Shown here: positions 1 through 9,059 of the stretch, piece after piece
Layout: every line of letters starts with the position of its first letter
How positions within the stretch are numbered: position 1 is the first letter of the stretch
Source: JAQBVV01 sp965249205
GTDB lineage: Bacteria > Acidobacteriota > Vicinamibacteria > Vicinamibacterales > UBA2999
Direction of reading: 5' to 3'
NCBI GenBank assembly: GCA_965249205.1
Contig: CBDFLL010000006.1
Coordinates: 1,054,001-1,118,000 of the forward strand
DNA length: 64,000 bases
Made by a program: the position numbers and the translations under genes
Notes under the pieces: generated by a model
Told to the model about the DNA's origin: nothing
Databases searched by the model: none
The model's input: the letters and a program-made list of their open reading frames with translations, nothing else

Positions 1-1
1 G

Positions 2-604
2 GCGGAGTGGGTGCTTGCGATCGGCAATCCGTTTCAGCTCAGCCAGACCGTCACGCTCGGCATCGTCTCGGCACTGGGGCGCACCAACGTCGGCATTTCC
101 GCGTACGAAGATTTCATCCAGACGGATGCCGCGATCAATCCCGGGAACTCGGGAGGCGCGCTCGTGAACACACGTGGCGAACTGATTGGCATCAACACCG
201 CCATCTTCAGCCAGAGCGGCGGCTATCAGGGAATCGGGTTCGCTGTGCCGAGCAATCTGGCGCGCCGCATCGTGAGCGACCTGACCCAATTCGGCGAAGT
301 CCGCCGTGGATCGATCGGGTACGTCGAGATCGCCCCGGTGTCGACATTCGTCGCCGACGAACTTGGCGTGCCTAACGCGAGCGGCGTACTCGTCCAGGGC
401 ATGCGCCGCGACACCTCCGCGTACCGGGCGGGGCTACGTCCCGGCGATGTCATCGTCGCGTTCAACGGCACCGACGTCATCGACAGCGCCCAGCTCTCAC
501 GCCAGATTCAGGACACGGCCATCGGCAGCACCGCGACCGCGACAGTGATCCGTGCGGGACAGCGGATCGAGTTGGAAATTACGATTCAAAGCAGCGTTCA
601 GTAG
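2..604 (+). CDS. DegQ/HtrA-type trypsin-like serine protease, C-terminal part (cut by window edge)
   Basis: The reading frame is open from the first bases, so the N-terminus lies outside the window. The visible 200 residues hold the end of a trypsin-like domain with the catalytic-serine motif NPGNSGGAL, followed by one PDZ domain (about residues 95-195, with GVLVQGM and the carboxylate-binding region RAGLRPGDVI). HtrA proteases degrade or refold damaged envelope proteins in the periplasm. Only one PDZ follows, as in DegS and single-PDZ HtrA forms; DegP and DegQ have two. The family call is safe, the exact subtype is not. Confidence 0.9.
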   Translation, partial: AEWVLAIGNPFQLSQTVTLGIVSALGRTNVGISAYEDFIQTDAAINPGNSGGALVNTRGELIGINTAIFSQSGGYQGIGFAVPSNLARRIVSDLTQFGEVRRGSIGYVEIAPVSTFVADELGVPNASGVLVQGMRRDTSAYRAGLRPGDVIVAFNGTDVIDSAQLSRQIQDTAIGSTATATVIRAGQRIELEITIQSSVQ

Positions 605-642
605 ACCCGGCTCACGGCAACGATTCGTGACCCTCACTGAAC

Positions 643-805
643 TAAGGGCTCGGGTCAAAATAAGGTTGTCAGCTTGGGCGCCGAGGCGCCCGCCCGGCAA
701 GGCGCGAGGAGCGCGCATGCCGGGCGCATGTAAGCGACGAGCAACGCGGCCCGGCGGGATGTATCGGTGGTCAAGGTGGCAACCTTATTTCGACCCAAGC
801 CCTAA
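643..805. repeat. Imperfect inverted-repeat element (MITE/REP-like)
   Basis: Two arms of about 26 bases (643-668 and 780-805) are near-perfect reverse complements; the core TCAAAATAAGGTTG pairs with CAACCTTATTTCGA. They enclose about 110 GC-rich bases with further short self-complementary runs such as GGGCGCC/GGCGCCC. No ORF fits. It sits between the protease gene and a convergent gene. It could be a non-autonomous mobile repeat or a structured intergenic element, and it may also act as a terminator. Confidence 0.5.
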
Positions 806-816
806 GACACTCGAAA

Positions 817-2085
817 TTACGTCGACGACTTTGACAACGCCACAGCCAACTTCCGCCCCGCGATCCCAGCCGCTTTGACCGGATACAGGAGCCAGAGAAG
901 AACGTCAGGCAGCGGGCTCCCTTCCCAGTTATTCGGCTGCGGCGCACAGAGCCCCCCGATCAGCCTTATACGGTCAGACCAGGACTCCCTCAGCTGCATC
1001 TGAAACCGGAAGGCCGCGACTGTGTCCTCGGCTGGTCTTCGGTCAGCGAGTGCACGACGTCGCACGGCTTCGGCGAGGTTCTGGACCGCCCGGTCGCCGT
1101 GCACAGACCGGTGAATGTCCTCGGGCAGGGGCGCGCTCAGCCATTCACTCGCCAGAAACAACCCGAGAAAGAGTCTGCGCCTGCTGCTGCTGCCGTCAGC
1201 AAGCGCCAAGGTCCGATGCCAGTCCAGTGCCTGATGGGTCCGCAGTAGCTCAGCGACGTCGCACACGTGGAGTAGCCGATCCCAGAAATGCATGCCTCCA
1301 TGGAGGCAAAGCGCCAGCAGCCCTTCCTCCGGCGGCAGGACTGGAATCTGCTGGCTGCCGAATGCTGTGTGCCACGGCTGGCGCCACGCTGTGGCCAGGT
1401 CCACCTGCCCGGAGGACCACCGACGCGGGAGTGCCCAGTGAAGCTCGAGACGGGTGGTGTCCCGGTCGCGGTTCATTGCTAAGTGGTAGTTGGAGCGGAG
1501 ATAGCGGGCCTCCTGCCTCGTGGTCATTCGGTACTCGAAGTCGAAGCCCTGCGCCAGCAACAGGGCCTTCGCCCGCAACACATCCTCGCTTCGCACCAGA
1601 ATGTCGAGGTCATGGGACACGCGCAGTGAGAGATTCCCGTACACCGACAGTCCAAGCGCCGGCCCCTTGAACGAGATCACCGGAATCCCACCGCTCGCGA
1701 GCTGGTCGACGATTCCACAGAGTCGACCCGCCAGGACCAGGTTGCGCAGCGCGGTCTCGCGGTAGGTGGTCCGCAGCTGCTCCAGGATGTTTTCAAGAAC
1801 AGCCTGCGGCCAGCGGCTGTTCAGATGTCGGTACGCCAGCGACGCCGTCCCGTGTCGAAGAACCAGAGCGAGCAGGGCTTCCCAGTTCATGGGTTGCTGC
1901 AGCGCGGCATCGACTTTGGCCGCCGTGTCCGGATCCATGGTTCGACGTGCCAGGCACAGCAGCAACGCAAACTCACGCGTGTCGGCTAAAGCGATCGGCA
2001 TGTGGCCCGTGTGATTGGCATGCTGTGACGTCGCAGCGCCCGCGGCATGCGGCGGTGAGTTTCCAGAGAGCGGGATGGTTGTCAT
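817..2085 (-). CDS. Nucleotidyltransferase family protein (PF14907-like)
   Basis: A 422-residue protein with the family signature FKG at 139-141, a conserved Y-G-N-x-S-x-R stretch, then DLDIL at 159-163, which supplies the metal-binding acidic pair of the nucleotidyltransferase fold. The ATG at 2085 overlaps the stop of the upstream kinase gene as ATGA, which fixes the start and implies translational coupling; longer upstream reading is out of register with that overlap. Proteins of this family recur beside HprK-related kinases and PqqD-like proteins in peptide-modification-like clusters. The substrate is unknown. Confidence 0.8.
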   Translation of the reverse strand: MTTIPLSGNSPPHAAGAATSQHANHTGHMPIALADTREFALLLCLARRTMDPDTAAKVDAALQQPMNWEALLALVLRHGTASLAYRHLNSRWPQAVLENILEQLRTTYRETALRNLVLAGRLCGIVDQLASGGIPVISFKGPALGLSVYGNLSLRVSHDLDILVRSEDVLRAKALLLAQGFDFEYRMTTRQEARYLRSNYHLAMNRDRDTTRLELHWALPRRWSSGQVDLATAWRQPWHTAFGSQQIPVLPPEEGLLALCLHGGMHFWDRLLHVCDVAELLRTHQALDWHRTLALADGSSSRRRLFLGLFLASEWLSAPLPEDIHRSVHGDRAVQNLAEAVRRRALADRRPAEDTVAAFRFQMQLRESWSDRIRLIGGLCAPQPNNWEGSPLPDVLLWLLYPVKAAGIAGRKLAVALSKSST

Positions 2086-2897
2086 GAGCCCATCGCCCCG
2101 AGCACGTGTTGGGCGGCCTCGGACGCCTCTCCTCGATACGTCTTGATGACGCGCGCCGACGCCACGACCTGTCCCAGCGCCTGGACGGCCGCCTGCGGAG
2201 CCCGTTGGGCAGACACAGTATTCGCTAGGAGTGCCAGGACGCCCTGGCCGGGCGACAGCGTGCGCGGGCGCCATCGTTTCCCATGCGCGTACCGTGACAG
2301 GACCACCAACCCGACCGGCAACGCGCTCCGGCCGCTCACGCCGCCGAAGGACTCGACGGTTACCATCCGCTGGGTGGCTTCTCCAGGCTCACGCAGAGCC
2401 ACTGGTTGTGCGAAGGGATGCACGCGGCCTCGGGCATCGAGTACCGCATACTCGTCCGAATAATAGACCGCTCCGGCCCGTACCAACTCCATCACCAGGG
2501 TCGACTTGCCGACGTAGCTCGGTCCCGGCAAAAGAATCGCCCTACCCCGCCAGGCAACCACCCCCGCATGCACAAACACCCGACGCGGGGCGTGTTCGGC
2601 CACGTACAGCCGAGCATCCGCCTCCCAGGCCTGGAGCAGATCCTCCAGATCCAGGGTTCGGGTAAGGCGGGCACTGTCGCGATAGACCAGGTTGAAGTGG
2701 CGGACCCGCGACTGGGCGGCCTTGGTGGGAATCACGAACGAGTAGAGGCGATCGACGACGGGAGACCGGGCCGGCCGCCAGCCACACGGCAATCGTGCCT
2801 GCACTAGAGACAGGGCCTCAGTAGTTGTGGCACGAAGCCCGACGCGCACGCCGTGTGCGAGGTACGAGAGTCCTACCGCCCAGCCCAGGCGGTGCAT
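2082..2897 (-). CDS. HPr kinase-related protein (HprK-rel-A type)
   Basis: This 271-residue protein has a P-loop GPSYVGKST at 125-133 and an acidic SDEYAV at 147-152, the layout of the HPr kinase C-terminal domain. The N-terminal HprK domain and the long catalytic tail are absent, as expected for HprK-related proteins A/B rather than true carbon-catabolite HPr kinase. It lies between a PqqD-like gene (175 bases upstream) and the nucleotidyltransferase (4-base overlap). This three-gene set is described in the literature as an HprK-related system with no assigned product. Phosphorylation of a peptide or small molecule is inference. Confidence 0.8.
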   Translation of the reverse strand: MHRLGWAVGLSYLAHGVRVGLRATTTEALSLVQARLPCGWRPARSPVVDRLYSFVIPTKAAQSRVRHFNLVYRDSARLTRTLDLEDLLQAWEADARLYVAEHAPRRVFVHAGVVAWRGRAILLPGPSYVGKSTLVMELVRAGAVYYSDEYAVLDARGRVHPFAQPVALREPGEATQRMVTVESFGGVSGRSALPVGLVVLSRYAHGKRWRPRTLSPGQGVLALLANTVSAQRAPQAAVQALGQVVASARVIKTYRGEASEAAQHVLGAMGS

Positions 2898-3072
2898 CTT
2901 CTCCAGTCACGTGTTCGTCCACCGCAGACGCGGTAGATCTTGCGCGCTCGACGGCGTCGCTACACCCACACGATCGGCAACGTGTGACACCACACCTTTC
3001 CCGTCATCCGGGGCGCTACCCGGCCGTCGCCCCGCCTCTCACTTGTGCCAGACTGATACTTCCCGACGGCTC

Positions 3073-3567
3073 CTATGGTGGAAGCATCTCGCCTGGCCTG
3101 CAGATAAGAATGCCCCCCAAGCATATGCCGCTACAGCATTCGGCATCCGCCACGCACGGTTGGCCGTCTGCTATACAACTCTGGGCGTGCGCGGCGGGGG
3201 GCGCCATCAGGCTTGTCACGATGGGCAACCCGGCAGCCACAGCCAGACCGATTCTCTGCATCACGGCGCGGCGCGACATATCCTCGACTCGCGGGATCGG
3301 CTCCTGCAGCAGCTTGGCCCGGTGAAACTGGGCAAGCGCAAAGTCGAGAGCGGTCTCACCCTTTCCAGACCCCAGCTTCTGCGACAAGAGTTCCACCGCC
3401 TCGGCACGAGGCGTCTGACGCACGCACTGCGTCCAGACCGACGCGGCGGTCGGATTGAGAGAGTGTGCCTTCTCCCGGTCGAGATCGTAAACGACGATTT
3501 CGTCCAATACGTCCTGTACGAGGAGTCCTTCTGTTCTGACACGGGGCAGTCCGGCCGGTTGAGCCAT
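3073..3567 (-). CDS. PqqD-like protein with Tat-like segment and C-terminal cystine-knot-like region
   Basis: 164 residues from the ATG at 3567, chosen because GGAGGGAAAGAG sits just upstream. Residues about 10-90 look like a PqqD/RRE fold (EIVVYDLD, HSLNPTAASVW). Residues 98-122 read SRR followed by a long hydrophobic run ending in AHAQS, resembling a Tat signal with a cleavage site, but placed internally. Residues 131-156 carry six cysteines spaced C-x6-C-x5-CC-x3-C-x6-C, the inhibitor cystine-knot pattern. The protein may thus join a recognition domain to an exported knottin-like product, or M97 may be a second start. It is the first gene of the kinase/nucleotidyltransferase operon. Confidence 0.75.
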   Translation of the reverse strand: MAQPAGLPRVRTEGLLVQDVLDEIVVYDLDREKAHSLNPTAASVWTQCVRQTPRAEAVELLSQKLGSGKGETALDFALAQFHRAKLLQEPIPRVEDMSRRAVMQRIGLAVAAGLPIVTSLMAPPAAHAQSCIADGQPCVADAECCSGICLGGILICRPGEMLPP

Positions 3568-4418
3568 CTCTTTCCCTCCGCCGCGATCGATATCGAGAAC
3601 CGGGCCCATTGACCTATCAGATCCGTCGCCGAGTTCCACGTCGGGAGAACCTGGGCCGTCGCCGTGCGCCGCGCTGAAGCGTGCGACACCGGTTTCACAC
3701 GGAGTATACGCCCGTCGGCTGGGGGGGCTGGTTCAGATACGGCAACCACAGTGGCTTCCTTTCCCGCTGAACAATGAATGCGACGTTCTGGTGGGTTCGG
3801 GCAGAAGGGGGAGAGCCCGGGCAGAATTGGACTCAGCCCCCAGGGCCAGCCCCCCCACTAACACCGGTCTGCGGAACGGCTAGCGCGGATTTCATGAACG
3901 CGTAGCTCCCGAGTAACCGCAATCAGTACTCGCTCCGTAGATCCAGGGCGTTCGCACCCATCAGCCCCTCCCACCACCCGCACGAGTACCACGACCGAGC
4001 ACTAGGTGCAGGTGAAATCCGCGCTCACCGGGCCGACTGACCCACTTCAAAACCTGCGGAATCAGGTCGGCCTGCCGAACAGGATTGCGGGACACCCTCG
4101 CCTGAGGGTGAAGAGCTCAAGTTCGACCACGACGAAGCGGGTGACGCACGGCGGGGCCGCCCCGGCCGCGCCACAGGCACCTCCCACGTGACGGGCGCTC
4201 TTGGGGCCGAGCACGGGTGGGGCTGCCGGGCGACTCCGGGCGACAGGACCCGCGATCAGGTACCTACACGGAACCCGGGTCGCGCAGAGCCCAGATGACT
4301 CGCTGTTCCCGGGTCTGGTGGGTTTGGCGCTATGCTGAGAACTTCGCTGCTTAGCCAAGATACCTCGGTCGGCCGCAGCTAGTTTGATGTTGAATCGCTT
4401 TCGAGGGGAGGTCTGCTG
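3568..4418. other. Intergenic region, no supported gene
   Basis: About 850 bases between divergent genes. It must contain the promoters of the PqqD-like operon (minus) and the lipoprotein gene (plus). Short open frames here are not protein-like and have no convincing ribosome binding site. I see no RNA gene or clear repeat. Confidence 0.5.
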
Positions 4419-5177
4419 ATGCTACGGCACGTCCACGTCTTTGGTCTTCTCGCTGTCACCGGCGTCTTATCTGGGTGTGCCGCCGGCGAGCCGCAGCCTG
4501 AATCAACGACCGTCGCGACCGCGGCGACTGCGCCCGAAGGTCAGCCGGGTACTACGTTGGGTGTCTACGCGTTGGGTCAACACCCGCTCTATGACGGCCG
4601 GTTCGTCGTGACGGGAAGCCGGGTCCACCAGGCGGGCACGCTGTCCGATGCATCGCCCTGGGACCATATGGGTGACGACGGTACGAATCTTCGTGCGGTC
4701 GACGGCACGATCGAGATCGACGTGGACGAGCGAGCCAACACCGGCACGTTCAGGGCCGATCTGATGCTGCCCGAGGGCAACTACATCGTCGAGCTTGAAC
4801 GGTTCGAAGAATTCTCGCCGTGTCAGGATGGCGGCATTGCGGCATGGCTGTTCGAACACGGCGACTCTGGGTGCGGGGACATGAACTGGCCGAAGAGCAT
4901 CCTCTACGTGGCCGGTTGGGGATGGGGCCACGCGACCCTCGACGGCGAACCGCTTCGCTCGGACGGCCAGATTCACTTCATGGTGACCCAGGGCATGCGG
5001 GACCGGGAGACGCTCGCGGTGCATCAAGATCAAACGGGCGCCACCGGTGCCGGCGCCGTCAACCCCGCGGCCGTCCAGGTGGACTTCTACATCCGCAGCC
5101 CGGAGACCAACGACGCGAATCACCCGAGTCGGGAAATCTTCGACCACTTCTTCGCGATGGAAACGACCTGGCGCTAG
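4419..5177 (+). CDS. Predicted lipoprotein of unknown function
   Basis: 252 residues starting with a lipoprotein signal peptide whose lipobox LSGC places the lipidated cysteine at residue 20. GAGGGGAGG lies about 8 bases before the ATG. After a T/A-rich linker the mature part is a soluble, acidic, beta-rich-looking domain (TIEIDVDERANTGTFRADLMLPEG) with a few cysteines. I do not recognise the family. It stands alone, with long intergenic DNA upstream and a convergent SelO gene downstream. Confidence 0.75.
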   Translation: MLRHVHVFGLLAVTGVLSGCAAGEPQPESTTVATAATAPEGQPGTTLGVYALGQHPLYDGRFVVTGSRVHQAGTLSDASPWDHMGDDGTNLRAVDGTIEIDVDERANTGTFRADLMLPEGNYIVELERFEEFSPCQDGGIAAWLFEHGDSGCGDMNWPKSILYVAGWGWGHATLDGEPLRSDGQIHFMVTQGMRDRETLAVHQDQTGATGAGAVNPAAVQVDFYIRSPETNDANHPSREIFDHFFAMETTWR

Positions 5178-5224
5178 TGGTCTGCAATAGATCTGTCCGC
5201 GGGCAGTCCCGCGACCAGGTTAAC

Positions 5225-6673
5225 TCAGGTGCCGCAGAACGTTTCGTGAACGATTTCGTCTGGTTGAGGCGGCGCTTCGAGATCAGCGAATTCGCTCTGC
5301 TCCGCATAGGGGGTGGCTAGCGCGTCGACGAGGCGGTGGAATGGGGCAAAGTCGCCTCCATAGGCGCGCTGGATGGCGTGCTCGACGCGGTGATTACGCG
5401 GGATCAGAATCGGATTGGCGGCGCGCATGTCGGCGAGGTACGTGGCGGGGTCGGCTTCGCGACGCCACGCGGCGAGCCACACCGTCAACGCCTCACTCCT
5501 GGCACCCATGGCTGTGATCGCGTCGGAGGTGTCTCCGCCGGCGACACGCGTGAGGTGACGAAAGAAGAGCGTGAAATCCGCCTCTTCCGCGGCCAGTAGA
5601 TCGAGGCACCCTTGAATCAACTCGGTTGGCGCCCCTTCAGGGAGGCCCAGCTTGGCGCGGAATCGGGCGGTCGCGTGGGCGCTGAATCGTTCCGGATATC
5701 CAGACAGCGCAGTTTCAGCGAGCTGCTTTGCCTTGTCAGGGTCCTCTGACAGCAACGGCAGCAGCGTTTCGGCGAAACGGGTGAGGTTCCACAGTCCGAT
5801 GTCGGGCTGGTTGCCGTAAGCATACCGGGCACCCCGGTCGATCGAACTGAACACGCACTGCGGGTGGAAGACATCCATGAACGCGCATGGGCCGTAGTCG
5901 ATCGTCTCCCCGGAAACGGCCATATTGTCGGTGTTCATCACGCCATGGATGAAGCCAAGAGACATCCACTGGGCAATCAGACCCGCCTGCGCCTCGACGA
6001 CCGACTCCAACAGTGCGAGATACGGATTCGCCGTGTCGGCAGCCCCTGGGTAGTGCCTGGCGATGACGTGATCGGCGAGCACTCGTAACGCATCGATGTC
6101 GTTGCGTGCGAGAAAATACTGAAACGTGCCAACCCGAATGTGACTGGCAGCCACGCGGGTCAATACCCCGCCTGCGAGCGGGCCTTCCTGCCGCATGACG
6201 ACTTCGCCGGTGGTCACGGCCGCGAGCGCCCGGGTTGTGGGCACCCCGAACCCGGCCATCGCTTCGCTGACGATGTACTCGCGAATCACGGGACCGAGCG
6301 CCGCTTTGCCATCGCCGCCGCGGGAAAATGGTGTGCGGCCTGACCCCTTCAGCTGCACGTCGTGACGCGCGCCAGAGGTGTCAACAACCTCGCCGAGCAA
6401 GATCGCGCGACCGTCGCCAAGTTGCGGCACGAATCCACCGAATTGGTGGCCTGCGTACGCCTGTGCGATCGGCTCAGTGCCCTCCGGCGTCTCGTTTCCA
6501 GCGAGCATCGCGACGCCGTCAGCCGATCCCAGCCAGTCGCGGTCGATCGACAGCGTCGCCGCAAGCTCACGATTGACACGCACGAGCATCGGTTCGGGAA
6601 CATGGGCAGGCGCCTGTCTGGCGAAGAAACGTTCCGGCAGACGGGCGTAGGTGTTGTCGAAGGGAATAGTCAT
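5225..6673 (-). CDS. selO: Protein adenylyltransferase SelO (YdiU/UPF0061 family)
   Basis: Pseudokinase-fold enzyme that transfers AMP from ATP to protein hydroxyls. The hallmark AGHQFGGFVPQLGDGRA and the following QLKGSGRTPFSRGGDG block are intact, as are MNTDNMAV and DYGPCAFMD in the catalytic half. At 482 residues it has normal length for bacterial SelO. The ATG at 6673 is taken as the start; a GTG three codons upstream is also possible and neither has a strong ribosome binding site. It lies 22 bases downstream of the 2OG-Fe(II) oxygenase gene on the same strand, so co-transcription is likely. Despite its name and a selenoprotein elsewhere in this window, this copy ends without an in-frame TGA-C motif. 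Confidence 0.95.
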   Translation of the reverse strand: MTIPFDNTYARLPERFFARQAPAHVPEPMLVRVNRELAATLSIDRDWLGSADGVAMLAGNETPEGTEPIAQAYAGHQFGGFVPQLGDGRAILLGEVVDTSGARHDVQLKGSGRTPFSRGGDGKAALGPVIREYIVSEAMAGFGVPTTRALAAVTTGEVVMRQEGPLAGGVLTRVAASHIRVGTFQYFLARNDIDALRVLADHVIARHYPGAADTANPYLALLESVVEAQAGLIAQWMSLGFIHGVMNTDNMAVSGETIDYGPCAFMDVFHPQCVFSSIDRGARYAYGNQPDIGLWNLTRFAETLLPLLSEDPDKAKQLAETALSGYPERFSAHATARFRAKLGLPEGAPTELIQGCLDLLAAEEADFTLFFRHLTRVAGGDTSDAITAMGARSEALTVWLAAWRREADPATYLADMRAANPILIPRNHRVEHAIQRAYGGDFAPFHRLVDALATPYAEQSEFADLEAPPQPDEIVHETFCGT

Positions 6674-6695
6674 TGGACGCACCGGCGCTGCGGAA

Positions 6696-7718
6696 TCAGT
6701 AGCTACCCTTGCCGGTCCAGGGCGCTCGATGCTCTGGAGACAATCCGCTCAGTAGACGGTCGATGGAGCGGCGCTCCGCGCCGACCCTAAACTGGTAGGC
6801 GTAGCGCTCAAGATCCTCCGGCTTCGCGTCCTCCGGAATGATGGCGCCGTGCGCACCACGTGAATTCAGGAAGATGAGCGCGCGGTTCGGAAGAAATGTC
6901 ACGTCCCGCACCAGCCGGCACTGCGTTTCCTCGATCCAGTGGGGGCTCGCGTCGCGCGCCTCCGCGTCGTGATCCACGGCGTAGAGCTGCGTCCCCCATC
7001 GCTCGTCATCGCCAGGCCTCGCCAGGTACAGAAGGCACGTGATGAACCCCCACTTCGGGTCGCGATGTGGGGCAATGCGATAGCCGCGCCGCCGCAACAA
7101 AATGCGACCGTCCGAACAGCTCAGCTCCAGGCCGTCGAGGGCAGCCTTGTGGCCCTCCGGAAGCACTTCGTGCAACCACCGCTCGAGAAGTGCCCGAAAC
7201 TTGTCGGCGACCGGCGGCGCGATGACCTGATCAGCGACGTACCGCGACATGTGCTCCCAGACACGTTCCGAGTACTGAGGAGCACGTTCGAACGGCACCG
7301 TGAGTTGCTGCTTGTTGATGGGCCGGTCCGCAAACAGCTCCACCGGAGGTAACCCGGCGATGAGCGCGTCGTAGTACGCCGCGGGCAGCAGCCCATCGAC
7401 GACGCAATGTGGAAAAGGCTCGAGTTCGATCGGCGCCGCGGCAATGGCCGCCGCGACGTGACCCGGAAGACGTGGGTCGGCCAGCACCGTGTCGAGCGAT
7501 GCCCGATCGGCGACCTGAGCGGTATCGGTCCTCGCGATCGCCTGCCGCTGTTGCTCGCGCAGGGCCGCGGTCCTCAACTCGTGCACGTGCTCTGCGAGCG
7601 TCTCGACCTGACGCTGAAGGTCCTGGTGGGACCTCGCCAGCCGCGCCAGCGTTCGCGGCCGTAACATGCTCAGGGCCGCGGTCAGACGTGACAGTTGCCC
7701 GGTGAGACGTGTGAACAT
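6696..7718 (-). CDS. 2OG-Fe(II) oxygenase family protein
   Basis: 340 residues. A predicted coiled coil at about 25-70 precedes a prolyl-hydroxylase-like jelly-roll. The iron ligands can be read as H218 and D220 (APHRDPKWGF) and H290 (NSRGAHGAI); a downstream basic stretch would bind 2-oxoglutarate. Proteins of this shape occur near glycosyltransferase and capsule loci in other bacteria, but here the neighbour is SelO. The substrate is unknown; a hydroxylation reaction is inferred from the fold. Confidence 0.8.
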   Translation of the reverse strand: MFTRLTGQLSRLTAALSMLRPRTLARLARSHQDLQRQVETLAEHVHELRTAALREQQRQAIARTDTAQVADRASLDTVLADPRLPGHVAAAIAAAPIELEPFPHCVVDGLLPAAYYDALIAGLPPVELFADRPINKQQLTVPFERAPQYSERVWEHMSRYVADQVIAPPVADKFRALLERWLHEVLPEGHKAALDGLELSCSDGRILLRRRGYRIAPHRDPKWGFITCLLYLARPGDDERWGTQLYAVDHDAEARDASPHWIEETQCRLVRDVTFLPNRALIFLNSRGAHGAIIPEDAKPEDLERYAYQFRVGAERRSIDRLLSGLSPEHRAPWTGKGSY

Positions 7719-7832
7719 CAGTTGAGGATATCTCGACTAGGCCGAAACCCGCGGTTCTCTCCGCTCAGGTGATCTGACCGTGACGTACGGTCGGGTGCGG
7801 CAACGCCCCGAGCCCCAATCGGCTCTCGTCTG

Positions 7833-9029
7833 TCAGGCCCGACGGCCAACCGGCTCAGCCGTCGCGGGCTGGTGTGCGCGAACCCCGTTGACGACCTCCA
7901 CGATATCGCTGTCGGTCAGAACCTTGCGCTCGTCGGCAATCGCCATCAGCGCGCGATAGACCTCGCGGAGTTCGTCGGCCGCCACATCCAGTCCGAGGTC
8001 GCTGCAGCGTTTCTGCACGGCGTGGCGACCCGAGTGCTTGCCGAGCACAAGTGGGTTCCACGGGGCGCCCACATCCTCGGCGCGCATGATCTCGTACGTG
8101 CGACGGTCCTTCAGTATCCCATCCTGATGAATACCAGCTTCGTGCGCGAACGCGTTGCGCCCGACGATAGCCTTGTTCGCCTGCACGCGCTCCCCCGTCA
8201 GTCGCGTGAGTAGTTCGCTGGAGGGATAGATCTCCTTGTGCACGATGCCGACGGTATAGGGCATGCGATCGCGCCGCACGTGCATCGCCATGACAATTTC
8301 CTCGAGCGCCGCGTTGCCGGCGCGCTCACCAATCCCGTTCACCGTGCACTCGACCTGACGCACACCGCCGTGCACTGCCGCAATTGAGTTGGCCACGGCA
8401 AGACCAAGGTCGTCATGACAGTGCGCGCTAAATATCGCCTTCCCAGCATTCGGTACCCGTTCGCGAATACTCACGAAAAAGTCGTGCAGCTCGTCAGGCG
8501 TGCTGAAGCCCACCGTATCCGGCAGGTTGACCGTGGTCGCACCGGCATCGATGACCCCTTCGACCACCCGGCAGAGAAATTCCAGGTCGCTTCGTGTGGC
8601 GTCCTCCGCCGAGAACTGCACGTCATCGGTCTTCTGTCGTGCGTAGCGAACCGCCTCGACCGCCATTTCCAAGCACTGTTCGCGCGTGAGCCGCAGTTTC
8701 GCCTGCAGGTGCAGATCGGATGTCGCGATGAACGTGTGAATACGGCTCCGCGCCGCGGGCTCCAGCGACCAGGCTGCCTTATCGAGGTCGGCCTTATGGC
8801 ATCGCGCCAACCCAGCGATGATCGGGCGGCGGATATCGGTAGCAATGCGCCGAACCGCTTCCGCATCTGCGGGCGAAGCAATCGGGAAGCCCGCTTCAAT
8901 GATATCGACGCCGAGGGCATCGATCTGACGGGCCAGCTGGAGCTTCTCCTCCGTGCGCAGCGAGAACCCGGGCGCCTGTTCGCCATCCCGGAGCGTCGTG
9001 TCGAAAATCTGTATCCGTTGCTGGTCCAT
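7833..9029 (-). CDS. leuA: 2-isopropylmalate synthase, short form without regulatory domain
   Basis: Condenses acetyl-CoA with 2-oxoisovalerate, the first step of leucine synthesis. DTTLRDGEQAPG at residues 10-21 and the metal-binding HCHDDLG motif are present, as is the GERAGNAALEE signature. The ATG at 9029 follows GGGGAGG. The protein is 398 residues and stops after the catalytic and subdomain region; the C-terminal allosteric domain of about 110 residues in typical LeuA is missing, and I see no continuation downstream in another frame. It may be insensitive to leucine, or be a related condensing enzyme such as homocitrate synthase. Proximity to leuCD supports leuA. Confidence 0.85.
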   Translation of the reverse strand: MDQQRIQIFDTTLRDGEQAPGFSLRTEEKLQLARQIDALGVDIIEAGFPIASPADAEAVRRIATDIRRPIIAGLARCHKADLDKAAWSLEPAARSRIHTFIATSDLHLQAKLRLTREQCLEMAVEAVRYARQKTDDVQFSAEDATRSDLEFLCRVVEGVIDAGATTVNLPDTVGFSTPDELHDFFVSIRERVPNAGKAIFSAHCHDDLGLAVANSIAAVHGGVRQVECTVNGIGERAGNAALEEIVMAMHVRRDRMPYTVGIVHKEIYPSSELLTRLTGERVQANKAIVGRNAFAHEAGIHQDGILKDRRTYEIMRAEDVGAPWNPLVLGKHSGRHAVQKRCSDLGLDVAADELREVYRALMAIADERKVLTDSDIVEVVNGVRAHQPATAEPVGRRA

Positions 9030-9059
9030 GTGGCCTCCCCGACCAGTAGACGCGACAGG

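Noticed and set aside
4062..4358. 98-codon minus-strand frame in the long intergenic region
   Set aside because: Composition is not protein-like and there is no ribosome binding site.
4503..5147. Minus-strand frame opposite the lipoprotein gene
   Set aside because: No start signal and no recognisable protein; the plus strand has a signal peptide, lipobox and ribosome binding site.
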